A stretch of 64,000 bases of DNA from Paracoccus pantotrophus (GTDB taxonomy: Bacteria > Pseudomonadota > Alphaproteobacteria > Rhodobacterales > Rhodobacteraceae). Position 1 is the first letter of the stretch. Every line of letters begins with the position of its first letter. Position numbers and translations under genes: made by a program. The notes under the pieces were generated by a model that was not told where the DNA came from, made no database searches, and saw only the letters and a list, made by a program, of their open reading frames with translations. Location: NCBI RefSeq assembly GCF_008824185.1, contig NZ_CP044423.1, positions 1,005,501 through 1,069,500 on the forward strand, written 5' to 3'. Of the stretch, positions 29,201 to 37,958 are shown piece by piece.

Positions 29201-29415
29201 TCATGACCTCGGTCGCCTTCTCGCTGGGCGTGCTGCCGCTGGTGCTGTCCACGGGCGCCGGCGCCAACGGCCGCAACACCATCGGCGCCACGGTGCTGGG
29301 CGGCACGGTCTCGGCCACGGTGCTGGGCGTGCTGTTCGTGCCGCTGTTCTTCGTGCTGGTGCGGCGCGCGCTCGGCCGCCCCGAACCGGCCGAGCCCGCC
29401 GGCTCGCACGCCTGA
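26293..29415 (+). CDS. RND multidrug efflux pump (AcrB/MexB type)
   Basis: 1040 residues, HAE1 family. N-terminal FFIDRPVFAWVISILIMGLGLLSI is followed by two large periplasmic loops and 12 membrane segments. The proton-relay aspartates are visible in GLLVDDAIVVVENVER in TM4. The TM11 region GLTGKNAILIVEFAREQ and the tail VLGGTVSATVLGVLFVPLFFVLVRR match the family. It exports diverse amphiphilic compounds. It lies 37 bases after the adaptor gene, so both are one operon. No tolC/oprM gene follows, so a channel encoded elsewhere must be used. Confidence 0.95.
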   Translation: MARFFIDRPVFAWVISILIMGLGLLSIASLPVAQYPQIAPPSVTIRATYPGASADTVANTVTQIIEQQMTGLDGLRYFSSSSTSAGTSTTTLTFETGTDPDIAQVQVQNKLAQATALLPEPVQRQGITVEKSASGFLMVVGLTSSDDRYEQVDLADYLISNLVNDLSRVDGVGSVQVFGAQYAMRIWLDPSKLAAYELTPSDVVAAVSSENAQISAGSFGSQPAPQGQMLNATITAQSLLSTPEDFEQIVLRAEQDGGLILLKDVARVEIGAEDYMTNARYNGQPASGMAISLASGANALDTAERVKARMEEFARFFPEGMEYVIPFDTTPFVLISIEEVVKTLIEAIVLVFFVMLLFLQNWRATLIPTLAVPVVLLGTFGVLAALGFTINTLTMLAMVLAIGLLVDDAIVVVENVERIMEEEGLEPREATRKSMGQITGALIGIALVLSAVFVPMAFFGGSTGVIYKQFAITIASAMGLSVLVALTLTPALCATLLKNEHGHKTRGFFGLFNRGFDRTIHGYGNSVNWLIRRPLRMMLIYLCIGAAMVLLFLRTPTGFLPDEDQGIMFVLIQGPTGATSERTDAVIDQIQHYFAENESANVESFFGVSGFSFAGSGQNMGIAFLRLKDWDERPGAEQSVQAIAGRAFPALMGIRDAMAFPIVPPSVIELGNVSGFDFYLQARAGQAHEQLLDARNQLLGMSGQDGRIASARPNGLEDAAQYNLDIDWRKAGAMGVSATDVGSLLSVAWAGRYVNDFIDRGRIKRVYVQGESESRALPTDIDKWRVRNSSGGLVPFSNFAEGRWSYGPQGLDRYNGVPAMQIQGSPAPGVSSGQAMAAIEELAGQLPAGFDVAWTGLSLEEQQAGNQTMLLYGLSLAVVFLCLAALYESWSIPFAVMLAMPIGVLGALVGAWLGGFDNGVFFQVGLLTVIGLTGKNAILIVEFAREQAEQGKPLYEAVAEAARQRFRPIIMTSVAFSLGVLPLVLSTGAGANGRNTIGATVLGGTVSATVLGVLFVPLFFVLVRRALGRPEPAEPAGSHA

Positions 29416-29435
29416 GCCGGGCACCGCATCTCCAG

Positions 29436-29461
29436 GGGCCGGGACTGCATCCCGGCCCTTT
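29436..29461 (+). terminator. Rho-independent terminator after the RND operon
   Basis: GGGCCGGGA-CTGCA-TCCCGGCCC, an exact 9-bp stem with a 5-base loop, is followed by TTT and lies 21 bases past the pump stop codon. Confidence 0.75.
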
Positions 29462-29559
29462 CGCTTTGGCCCCTTCGCGGGACGCGCAGCCCGCTTGCCC
29501 CGCCCCGATCCGCATCCTAGTCTTTCCTTGGGGAGCCGCCGCAGGCGGCAGGGAGAGAC

Positions 29560-30963
29560 ATGGACGCAACCAGCCACATCGCGGCTGCCGATGACGCGCC
29601 GGCCCGGCACGGGCGGCCGCATGGCGTGGCGTTGCGGCTTCTGGCGCTTGGCGGCTCGGCCCTGGCCTGGCTTGCGATCTGCGCCGTCGTCGCCTCGGTG
29701 CTGGTCCTCAATGCCCGCGGCTCGGTCCGGGACGAGACCGGCTCGGCCTTCCGGCTGGCCAATGCCTTTGCCACGCTGCACCTGCCCACCGCCTTCGAGC
29801 GGCGCGACATGATGGAGCAGGCCGCCCGCATCGCCGCCGAAATCGAGGCGCAGCGGCACCTGTCCGCCGAGCTGCGCGACGCCTCGGGTCAGCCGGTCGC
29901 GCTGGCCCTGCCGCCGCGCCTGCCGCCCGGGCGGGTGCCGGAATGGTTCGCCGCGCTGATCCGCCCCGAGCCGCAGCGCGAGCTGATCGCCATCGCGCAA
30001 TATCCCAATGTGCTGGGCGTGCTGGAGATCCGCAGCGATCCCCGCGACGAGATCGCCGAGGCCTGGGCCGACTTCCGGCTGATCCTGCCGCTGCTGGCCG
30101 CCATGGCGCTGGCGGCGATCGGCGTCACCATGGCCATCACGGCGCTGGTGCTGCGGCGGCTGGGGCTTCTTGGCGCGGCGCTGGACCGGATGCGGGCGGG
30201 CGATCTGGACCATCCCGCGCCGCAGACCGGGCTGGCGGAACTGGCGGCGCTGACCGATGGCGTGAACGCGCTGGCCGCACATCTGGCCGAGGAGCGGGCC
30301 GAGAACCGCCGCCTGCAAGGCCGGATGCTGACCCTGGCCGAGGCCGAGCGCGCCCGCATCGCCAGCGACCTGCATGACGGCATCGGCCCGCAGCTTTTCG
30401 CGCTGCAGGCGGCCGTGGGCCAGGCCGGCCGCGCCGCCGAAACCGCCCGCGATCCGGCCCTGTCCGAGGCGCTGGCCGCGGTCTCGCGCCACGCCCGGGC
30501 GATCCGGCAAAGCGCCCGCGCCGCCATCGACGACCTGCGTCTGGCCCCGGCCGAGGGCGCGAGCCTGGCCGAGATGCTGCAAGAGCTGCTGATCGAATTT
30601 GCCGAGATCGCGCCCGATACCGCCATGACGCTCGACTGCCCGCCCGACCTGCCCGAACCGGGCGAGGCCGGGCGGATCGCGCTTTACCGCTTCGTGCGCG
30701 AAAGCGTGCTGAATGCGCTGCGCCATGCCGCGCCGGCCAGGATCCGGGTCGAACTGGCGCGCGAGGACACGGGCATAACCGCGCAGGTCGCCGACGATGG
30801 CGGCCGCCCCCCGGCAGCAGAGCGCGCAGGGCTGGGCCAGACCGGGATGCGCGACCGCGCCGACGCTCTGGGCGGCCGCTACCGGCCGCCGCGGCGCGCG
30901 GGCGGCTGGACCCTGACCGAATGCCATCTGCCCTGCCCGACCGACCAAGGACCAGCCCGATGA
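29560..30963 (+). CDS. NarX/UhpB-type sensor histidine kinase
   Basis: 467 residues. Membrane segments at about 25-50 and 172-195 enclose a periplasmic sensor of some 120 residues. A HAMP-like stretch, a HisKA_3 dimerisation domain with ERARIASDLHDGIGPQL (phospho-accepting His) and a HATPase ending follow (VADDGGRPP, GLGQTGMRDRADALGG). GGGAGAGAC precedes the ATG. It overlaps the response regulator by four bases, forming a pair. The signal is unknown; similar Paracoccus pairs control C1 metabolism, but nothing here proves that. Confidence 0.9.
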   Translation: MDATSHIAAADDAPARHGRPHGVALRLLALGGSALAWLAICAVVASVLVLNARGSVRDETGSAFRLANAFATLHLPTAFERRDMMEQAARIAAEIEAQRHLSAELRDASGQPVALALPPRLPPGRVPEWFAALIRPEPQRELIAIAQYPNVLGVLEIRSDPRDEIAEAWADFRLILPLLAAMALAAIGVTMAITALVLRRLGLLGAALDRMRAGDLDHPAPQTGLAELAALTDGVNALAAHLAEERAENRRLQGRMLTLAEAERARIASDLHDGIGPQLFALQAAVGQAGRAAETARDPALSEALAAVSRHARAIRQSARAAIDDLRLAPAEGASLAEMLQELLIEFAEIAPDTAMTLDCPPDLPEPGEAGRIALYRFVRESVLNALRHAAPARIRVELAREDTGITAQVADDGGRPPAAERAGLGQTGMRDRADALGGRYRPPRRAGGWTLTECHLPCPTDQGPAR

Positions 30964-31637
30964 CCGCAACCGCCCTTGCCCCGCCCGACAAGCCCCTGCG
31001 CGTGCTGATCGTCGATGACCACCCGGTCGTCGCCGAGGGCTGGGAATGGATCACCCGCGGCCGGCTGGATTGCCAGGTGATCGCCGCGGCCACTCCCTCG
31101 CAGGGCTGGCGGGCCTGGCGGCGGCAGGCGCCGGACGTGATCGTCGTCGACCTGACCATGGGCGAAGCCAGGCTGGCCGGGCTGCGGCTGATCGAGCGTC
31201 TGCGCGCCGCGGGCGCGACCCAGCCGATCCTGGTCTTCACCATGCATCGCAGCCCGATCATCGCGCGGCGGGCGCTGCAGGCCGGCTGCAACGGCATCAC
31301 CATGAAGGACTCGCCCTCGGAGGAGATCTGCGAGGCGCTGCGCGCGGTGGCGGACGGCGGTGATTACGTCCCGGCCGACCTGGCGCGCCGCATCGCCCTG
31401 CTGGAGCGGCCCGGCGCCACGCCGCCGCGCCCGCGCCTGACCCCGCGCGAGCTCGACATCCTGCGCGCCATCGCCGAGGGGCTCAGCTATCGCGAGATCG
31501 CCGAGCGGGCCAATATCAGCTACAAGACGGTGTCGAATGTCAGCCAGACCCTCAAGGACAAGCTGTCGGCGCAAAGCTTTGCCGACCTGGTCGTCAAGGC
31601 GATCCGTCACCTGGAGGAAACCCGCGACGGGATCTGA
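30960..31637 (+). CDS. NarL/FixJ-type response regulator
   Basis: 225 residues. The receiver domain has VLIVDDHPVVAEGW (acidic pocket), phospho-acceptor Asp in VIVVDLTMGEARLAG and the Lys in NGITMKDS. The C-terminal LuxR-type HTH is at about residues 155-215 (LTPRELDILRAIAEGLSYREIAERANISYKTV). It is the partner of the upstream kinase, translationally coupled by ATGA. Targets are unknown. Confidence 0.92.
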   Translation: MTATALAPPDKPLRVLIVDDHPVVAEGWEWITRGRLDCQVIAAATPSQGWRAWRRQAPDVIVVDLTMGEARLAGLRLIERLRAAGATQPILVFTMHRSPIIARRALQAGCNGITMKDSPSEEICEALRAVADGGDYVPADLARRIALLERPGATPPRPRLTPRELDILRAIAEGLSYREIAERANISYKTVSNVSQTLKDKLSAQSFADLVVKAIRHLEETRDGI

Positions 31638-31640
31638 GCC

Positions 31641-32927
31641 ATGCCACGTTCCTTGCCCCGCCATCCCGTCGCCCGCCCCCTGATCGGCACCCGCATCCGC
31701 GAGCGCCGCCTGTCGCTCGGCCGGCGCCAGACCGAGGTGGCGCGGCGGGCCGAGATCTCGGCCGCCTATCTGAACCTGATCGAGCATAACCGCCGCCCGG
31801 TCGGCGAGGAGCTGCTGTCGCGGCTGGCCGAGGCGCTGGAGATCGACGCGACCGAACTGGCCTCGGACCGCGAAGAGGCGCTGGTGGGCGCCCTGCGCGA
31901 GGCGGCGGCGCGCGCCGCCGACCAGCCCGGCGCCCCGGTCGAACTGGACCAGATCGCCGAGTTCGCCGCCCGCTTTCCCGGCTGGGCCTCGGCGCTGGCC
32001 GGGGCGGCGCGCCGCGCCGATGCGCTGGAGCGCCGGCTGATCGCGCTGTCGGACCGCATGACTCGCGACCCCTATCTGCTGGCGACGCTGCACGAGGTGC
32101 AATCGGCGGTCACGGCGCTGCGCTCGACCGCCTCGATCCTGGCCGAGACGCCCGAGATCGAGCCGGAATGGCGCGACCGCTTCCACGCCAACCTGGACAG
32201 CGACAGCCAGCGCCTGTCGCGCACCGCGCAGTCGCTGGTGGCCTATCTGGACAGTTTCGAGGACGAGGCGGTGCCGATGTCGCCGCAGGAGGAGGTCGAG
32301 GCCTGGATCGCCGCCGGCCAGCCCGAACCCGCGGATGCGGCGGAACTGGCCTCGGATGCAGCGCGGGCCATGGCGCAGGATCTCTTGGCGGCCCAGGCCC
32401 GCGACCGCGCCGCCCTGCCCGACGCGGCGCTGGCGGCGGCTGTGGAAGAGGCGGGCGAGGCGGCGGGCGATCCGGCGCTGATCGCCGCGCGGCTGGGGCG
32501 GCCGCTGGAGCTGGTGCTGCGCCGGCTGGGCATGCTGCGTCCCGGCCCCTGGGCGCAGGCCGGGCTGGTGGTCTGCGACGGCTCGGGCGCGACGCTGTTC
32601 CGCCTGGCCGCGCCGGGTTTCGAGCTGCCGCGTCCGGGCGAGGGCTGCGCGCTCTGGCCACTGTTCGAGGCGCTGGCCCAACCGCAGTTGCCGGTGGCAC
32701 GGCTGATCGAGACCACGAACGGCAACCGCTTCGCCGCCTGGGCGGTGGCCGAGAGGCTGCTGCCGATGGGTTTCGGCGGCCCCGCGCTCAGCCGGGCGCA
32801 GATGCTGCTCCACCCCGCCCCCAGCCGCGACGGCCGCCCGGCGCTGGCGGTGGGCCCGGCCTGCCGCATTTGCCCGCGCCCGGCCTGCGCCGCCCGGCAC
32901 GAGCCCTCGATCCTGGGGCCGGTCTGA
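31641..32927 (+). CDS. XRE-family regulator with C-terminal short-chain-fatty-acyl-regulator-like domain
   Basis: 428 residues. The N-terminal Cro/C1 HTH is at about 15-70 (IRERRLSLGRRQTEVARRAEISAAYLNLIEHNRR). The middle region is helical, and the C-terminal domain ends in CRICPRPACAARHEPSIL. The overall plan matches the ScfR/RamB-like group (DUF2083), in which the C-terminal part senses acyl-CoA state and the cysteine cluster may bind metal; both points come from the family. Starts three bases after the response regulator, so probably one transcript. Confidence 0.75.
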   Translation: MPRSLPRHPVARPLIGTRIRERRLSLGRRQTEVARRAEISAAYLNLIEHNRRPVGEELLSRLAEALEIDATELASDREEALVGALREAAARAADQPGAPVELDQIAEFAARFPGWASALAGAARRADALERRLIALSDRMTRDPYLLATLHEVQSAVTALRSTASILAETPEIEPEWRDRFHANLDSDSQRLSRTAQSLVAYLDSFEDEAVPMSPQEEVEAWIAAGQPEPADAAELASDAARAMAQDLLAAQARDRAALPDAALAAAVEEAGEAAGDPALIAARLGRPLELVLRRLGMLRPGPWAQAGLVVCDGSGATLFRLAAPGFELPRPGEGCALWPLFEALAQPQLPVARLIETTNGNRFAAWAVAERLLPMGFGGPALSRAQMLLHPAPSRDGRPALAVGPACRICPRPACAARHEPSILGPV

Positions 32928-32971
32928 TCCGGAAGCGGCCTGATCCGGAAGCGGTCTGATCCGAAAGCAGC
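32924..32971 (+). repeat. three tandem copies of a 16-bp unit
   Basis: CTGATCCGGAAGCGGC, CTGATCCGGAAGCGGT and CTGATCCGAAAGCAGC follow directly, beginning at the stop codon of the XRE regulator gene. The third copy has two changes. It may be slippage; no function is evident. Confidence 0.8.
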
Positions 32972-33033
32972 CTGGTTTTGACAACGCCCGCGCCCGCCGC
33001 CATGATCGCCGCGAATCTCCAGGAGGGTCGCCC

Positions 33034-33396
33034 GTGACCGCAAGTGTCGATGTGCTGCTGATCGAAGACGAACCCAGCATCGCCGAGGCGGTCCGCTTCA
33101 TCCTGTCGCGCGAGGGCTGGCAATGCGAGCAATGGCCCGAGGGCAGCGACGCGCTTCAGCGCATCCGCGCGCTGGCGCCGCGGCTGGTCATCCTCGACGT
33201 GATGCTGCCCGGCCGCAGCGGCGCCGAGGTGCTGGCCGACCTGCGCGCCGATCCCGAGCTGCAGGCGCTGCCGGTGCTGCTGCTCAGCGCGCGCGGCATG
33301 GCGAACCTGCCCCAGGGCGCCGACCGGACGCTGGCCAAGCCCTTTGCCAATGCCGATCTGCGCGCCATGGTGCGCGAGCTTCTGGACGCGGGCTAG
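33034..33396 (+). CDS. stand-alone response-regulator receiver protein
   Basis: 120 residues, a single CheY-like domain: LLIEDEPSIAEA, phospho-acceptor Asp in LVILDVMLPGRSGAEVL, the Thr/Ser position in LLLSARG and the Lys in LAKPFAN. There is no output domain. The start is GTG with AGGAGG upstream. It sits just ahead of the transporter-like sensor kinase gene, an arrangement that suggests it takes phosphate from that kinase or works in a relay. Confidence 0.88.
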   Translation: MTASVDVLLIEDEPSIAEAVRFILSREGWQCEQWPEGSDALQRIRALAPRLVILDVMLPGRSGAEVLADLRADPELQALPVLLLSARGMANLPQGADRTLAKPFANADLRAMVRELLDAG

Positions 33397-33404
33397 GGTC
33401 GCGC

Positions 33405-33647
33405 ATGCGCCGGCTGTTTCTGGGCCGCGACGCCTATCGCAAGCGCCGGCTGGGCGATGCGGCCCGCGTCCTGCCGGTGCTGTTCGCGGTGCTGGTGGTG
33501 TTGCCGCCGATCTGGCTGCCGCAATATTTCAGCTACGGCCGCGGCGCGGTCTGGCTGGCGGCAAGCTGGGCGCTGACCATCGCCGCGACCGCCGCGCTGC
33601 ATCGCGCCATCGGGCGCGCAAAGCCGGAGGACGAGGATGACGCCTGA
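33405..33647 (+). CDS. small membrane protein next to the transporter-like kinase
   Basis: 80 residues with two hydrophobic segments (VLPVLFAVLVVLPPIWLP at about 23-40 and AVWLAASWALTIAATAAL at about 48-66), a basic N-terminus and an acidic C-terminus. Small two-helix proteins commonly accompany sodium/solute-symporter family proteins, so it may partner the symporter-like domain encoded next; that is inference. It overlaps the following gene by 11 bases. Confidence 0.65.
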   Translation: MRRLFLGRDAYRKRRLGDAARVLPVLFAVLVVLPPIWLPQYFSYGRGAVWLAASWALTIAATAALHRAIGRAKPEDEDDA

Positions 33648-36302
33648 AACCCTGGGCGCCGCCTCGGTCGTCTATGTCGCGCTGATGTTCCTTCTGGCCC
33701 ATGCCGCCGACCGCGCCGCAGCCGCCGGCCGCTGGCGCTGGATGGACCGGCCGGTGATCTATACCCTGTCGCTCTCGGTCTATTGCTCGGCCTGGACCTT
33801 CTACGGCGCCGTCGGCTACGCCACCCGCTCGGGGCTGGAGTTCCTGACCATCTATCTTGGCCCCGGCATCGTCTTTGCCGGCGCCTGGTGGGGCCTCAGA
33901 CGCCTGGTGCGGGTGGCGCGGCTGCATCGCGTGACCTCGATCGCCGACCTGATCTCCAGCCGCTTCGGCAAATCCGCCGCGCTCGCCGCGCTGGTGACGC
34001 TGATCGGCGTGTTGGCCTCGACCCCCTATATCGCGCTGCAACTGCAATCGGTCTCGATGGCGCTTTCGGCCTTTGCCAGCAGCGGCCATCCCCTGCCCGG
34101 CAATATCGCGCTGTGGGTGGCGGTCGGGCTGGCCGCCTTCGCCATCCTGTTCGGCACCCGCAACCTGGCCGCGAACGAGCGCCACCACGGCGTCGTCATC
34201 GCCATCGCGGTCGAGGCGGTGATCAAGCTTGCCGCCTTTCTCGCCGTCGGCGGCTATGTGCTGTGGGGCATGGCCGACGGGCCGGCCGACGTGCTGGCGC
34301 GCATCGACCGCATGGCCGTCTCGGCCGGGGGCGAGGGCTGGCAGATCCGGCCCGAACGCTGGTTCACCCTGATCGCCCTGTCGGGCGCCGCGGTCATGGT
34401 GCTGCCGCGCATGTTCCACGTCCTGGTGGTCGAGGCCAATGACGAGAGCCGCCTGCGCCAGGCCGGCTGGGCCTTTCCCGCCTATCTGGCCGCCATGTCC
34501 TTCCTGGTGCTGCCCATCGCCGTAGTCGGCATGGACCTGCTGCCCAAGGGCTCGAATCCCGACCTTTACGTCCTGGCCCTGCCCCTGTCGCAGGGGCGCG
34601 ACACGCTGGCGGCGCTGGTGTTCCTGGGCGGCTTTTCCTCGGCCATGTCGATGGTGGTGGTCAGCGCCATCGCGCTGTCGACGATGATGGCGAATCACTG
34701 GCTCGTGCCCTTGTGGCTGTGGCTGCGCCAGACCGCGCTGTCCGAGCCGGCCCAGGCGCGCGAGGATCTGGGCACCTTGATGCTGAACGCGCGGCGGCTG
34801 GCCATCGTGGCGGTGATCGGCGCGGGCTGGCTTTACCACCGCACCACCGGCGGCACCACGGCGCTGGCCGCCATGGGCACGGTCGCCTTTTCCGGCATGG
34901 CGCAGGTGCTGCCCGCCATGGTCGCCGGGCTGGTCTGGCGCGGCGCGACCCGGCGCGGCGCCATCGCCGGCATCGTGGCCGGGGCGCTGATCTGGGGGCG
35001 GGCGATCTTCCTGCCGTCGCTGGGGCTGGCCGCGCCGCCGGCGTTTCCGGCCGGGATCGACGCCTTCGCCGGCGCGGTGCTGCTGGCGCTGGCGGTGAAC
35101 CTGCTGCTTCTGGTGCTGATCTCGCTGGTGGATTTCCCCGAACCGACCGAGCGGTTGCAGGCGCTGTCCTTCGTCCATGCCATAGCCCCGATGCCTCCGC
35201 CAGCGAAACCGCCCCGGCGATCCAGGCCGAGGCGCTGCTGACGCTGGCCGGGCGGATCTGGGGCAACGACCACGCGCTCGAGGTGTTCCGCAAGGCCGCC
35301 GAGGGCCAGGGGAAATCCGGCTATCTGCCCGACCTGACGCCGCGCTTCCTGGCGGGTTTCGAGCGCCACCTGGCCGGCACGGTGGGCGCGGCAACCGCCT
35401 CGGCGCTGATGGCGCGGGTGGGCGGACGCGGCTCCGTTACCGTGGCCGAACTGATGGAGGTCGCGGGCGAGGCTAGCCGCGCGCGCGAAGACAACCGCCG
35501 GCTGGAACTGACCTCGGCCGAACTGGCCCGAACTGCCGCCATGCTGCGAGAAAGCAACGAGAAGCTGACCGTGCTTTCGGCGCAGAAGGACGCCTTCCTG
35601 GGCCAGATCAGCCATGAGTTGCGCACGCCCATGACCTCGATCCGCGCCTTTTCCGAGATCCTGATGGAGCCCGACCTGCCCGCCGCCGACCGCAGCCGCT
35701 TTGCCGGGATCATCCAAGACGAGGCCGGGCGCATGACCCGGCTGCTCGACGACCTGCTGGATCTTTCGGTGCTGGAATCGGGCCGGGCGCAACTGAAGCC
35801 CGGCATCGTCAACCTGCACGACCTGATCGAGCGCGCGCTGGCCGCGGGCGGCGCAAGCGCCGCGGGGCGCGATTTCGCCATCCGCCGCAACCCCGTGGCC
35901 GAGCATCTGCCGGTCATCACCGACCCCGACCGGCTGTTGCAGGTGCTGATCAACGTGATCTCGAACGCGCGGAAATATTGCGACGCCAGCGAGCCGGCGA
36001 TCCGCATCGACGCCCGCCGCAGCCCCCAGGGGGGAACCGAGATCGACATCCACGACAACGGCTCGGGCATCCGCCCCGAGAACCGCGCGCTGATCTTCGA
36101 GAAATTCGCCCGGCTGGACGACCCCTCGCGCGCCGGCGGCGCCGGGCTGGGGCTGGCGATCTGCAAGGAAATCATGGGCTTCCTTGGCGGCTCGATCAGC
36201 TATCTGCCGGGCCAGGGCGGCGCCTGCTTTCGCATCGCGCTGCCGCCCCGGCCGCCGCGCCCACATCGCGGGACGGAAAATGCCGAAAATGCGACGGGTT
36301 AA
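33637..36302 (+). pseudogene. sodium/solute-symporter-like sensor histidine kinase, single-base frameshift
   Basis: The first frame (33637 to about 35189) encodes about 12 membrane helices of the SSF fold (YCSAWTFYGAVGYATRSG, GTRNLAANERHHG). The -1 frame continues with a coiled coil, H-box QISHELRTPMTSIRAFSEIL, N-box INVISNARKYC, DNGSGIRPENR and GLGLAICKEIMG. This is the plan of CrbS-type kinases, which link transport-like sensing of small carboxylates such as acetate to transcription. Adding one C to the run at 35186-35189 (AGCCCCGATG) restores a protein of about 888 residues. The end is the TAA at 36300-36302. Confidence 0.82.
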
Positions 36303-36361
36303 ACCTTTTCGCAACCGGTCCATGCCATCTTGCGCCAAAGCCAGCATCGATTCGGACCGCA

Positions 36362-37531
36362 ATGGAAAGCGCAGCAAGGCAACAGTCGGACGACCCCGGA
36401 CAGGCCGGGGCGGAACGGGACGGGTCCGCCGCCCCGGCGCCCGGCCAGGTCTTGCGCCGCCTGATCGCCGAACGCGACCGGGCCCGCGCGGCGGCCGGCC
36501 CTTCGGCCCGGCAGGTCGCGGAATTCCGGCTGGAACGTGCCGCCGCCACCGCCCTCGCCCGCGCGGCCGAGAAGCAATTGCACCTGCCGGTCTTCGTCGA
36601 AAAGGTGGAACGGTCGGGCATGGTGCTGGCCGAACTGCCCGAACTGCTGCCCGAGCGTGCCTTGCTGGCTGTGCTGGGGGGGCGGCGTGACGCGCTTGGC
36701 GTGGCCGCGCTTTGCCCCGGCCTTCTGGCCGCGCTGATCGAAATGCAGGCGATTGGGCGCGTCACCGCGCGCGCCGCGCCGCCGCGCAGGCCCACGCGGA
36801 CGGATGCCGCGATCTCGGCCGATTTCGTGAACGCGCTGCTGGCCGAACTGGGCCGGGAATGCGCGTCGCAGCCGGGCTGCCCCGATTTCGGCGCCTTCCG
36901 CTATGCCACCTACCTGGACGATCCCCGCCCGCTGTCGCTGATGCTGGAGGATGGCGAAATGGCGCGGCTGGACTTTCGCTTCCGCCTGGGCAGCGGAGGG
37001 CAGCGCGACGGCCGGCTGATGATCGCCCTGCCCGTCGAGCCGGGAACGCTGGCCGATCCGCCGCTCGGCGCCGGAAACCCGGCGCGACTGCCCGCCCCAT
37101 CCAAGGCCGCGCCTGCTCCGGCAACGCTGGCCGGGCCGATGCAGCAGGCGCCGGTGCGGCTGGCCGGCATTCTCTGTCGTCGCAAGCTGAGCCTGCATCA
37201 GCTGCGCAGCCTCACGCCCGGATCGCTGCTGCCCCTGCCCCAGAACGTGCTCGACGATGCCAGGGTGGAAACCGTGCACGGCCAGATTCTTGCGCGCGGA
37301 CGGCTGGGCGAAAAGGACGGCTTCCATGCCATCCGCCTGCGCGGTACCGGCCAGGGCGTGGCGCCGGCGGCCCCTTTGCCTGTGCAGGACGGCTGGCGGG
37401 CGGAAAGCTTCGCCCCGCCGCCGGAGGGCGCAGCGCCCGCCGACCAGGCCGAATTGCCGCTGGCGGATCTTGACCATCCCGATGCCTTCCGCCTTGCCGA
37501 GCCGGTGCCGCCCCTGGTCAGGGCCGGATGA
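36362..37531 (+). CDS. FliM/FliN-family motor-switch-like protein
   Basis: 389 residues. The C-terminal 80 residues (LHQLRSLTPGSLLPLPQNVLDDARVETVHGQILARGRLGEKDGFHAIRL region) form a SpoA/FliN-like beta domain; the N-terminal half resembles the FliM middle domain only loosely (VFVEKVERSGMVLAELPELLPERALLAVL). There is a Pro/Ala-rich linker. Such proteins occur in Rhodobacterales, sometimes away from the flagellar genes, and their role in the switch is inferred. No other flagellar gene is in the window. Confidence 0.65.
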   Translation: MESAARQQSDDPGQAGAERDGSAAPAPGQVLRRLIAERDRARAAAGPSARQVAEFRLERAAATALARAAEKQLHLPVFVEKVERSGMVLAELPELLPERALLAVLGGRRDALGVAALCPGLLAALIEMQAIGRVTARAAPPRRPTRTDAAISADFVNALLAELGRECASQPGCPDFGAFRYATYLDDPRPLSLMLEDGEMARLDFRFRLGSGGQRDGRLMIALPVEPGTLADPPLGAGNPARLPAPSKAAPAPATLAGPMQQAPVRLAGILCRRKLSLHQLRSLTPGSLLPLPQNVLDDARVETVHGQILARGRLGEKDGFHAIRLRGTGQGVAPAAPLPVQDGWRAESFAPPPEGAAPADQAELPLADLDHPDAFRLAEPVPPLVRAG

Positions 37532-37641
37532 ACCGCCGGCGCGCGCCCTGCCCGAATGCCGCAATCGCGCAACTTTTCCGCGAAATCCCGGCGCCGACAG
37601 GCCATCCGACCCAGGAAAGCCCGCCCAGGTCCAGATTCCCC

Positions 37642-37670
37642 TTGAAAAACCGCCCGTCTGGACGCATGTA
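37642..37670 (+). promoter_or_regulatory. possible sigma-70 promoter for infA
   Basis: TTGAAA, an exact 17-base spacer and CATGTA lie about 45 bases before the infA start. The -35 box is good, the -10 box mediocre. Confidence 0.4.
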
Positions 37671-37713
37671 GCTTGCGCCCGCCCAAGGCGCGGGTCATCC
37701 TACAGGAGAGAAC

Positions 37714-37932
37714 ATGGCCAAGGAAGAAATGCTCGAATTTCCCGGTGTCGTGAAGGAACTCCTGCCCAACGCGACATTCCGGGTCGAGCTAGAGAACGGC
37801 CATGAGATCATCGCGCATATGGCAGGAAAGATGCGCAAGAACCGCATCCGCGTCCTCGCCGGCGACAAGGTCCAGGTGGAAATGAACACCTATGACCTGA
37901 CCAAGGGGCGGATCAATTACCGCTTCAAGTAA
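37714..37932 (+). CDS. infA: translation initiation factor IF-1
   Basis: 72 residues, the full family length, a single S1/OB fold: EMLEFPGVVKELLPNATFRV, GHEIIAHMAGKMRKNRIRVL, VQVEMNTYDLTKGRI. It binds the ribosomal A site during initiation. CAGGAGAG precedes the ATG. It is followed by maf, rng and yacG, a conserved alphaproteobacterial order. Confidence 0.98.
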   Translation: MAKEEMLEFPGVVKELLPNATFRVELENGHEIIAHMAGKMRKNRIRVLAGDKVQVEMNTYDLTKGRINYRFK

Positions 37933-37958
37933 GCCCGCCGACCGTCCGGGAGCCTAGG

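Noticed and set aside
25990..30969. 1659-codon open frame on the minus strand, opposite the RND pump and histidine kinase
   Set aside because: It is the GC-rich antisense shadow of well-supported genes, with Arg/Gly/His/Gln-rich low-quality composition and no recognisable domain.
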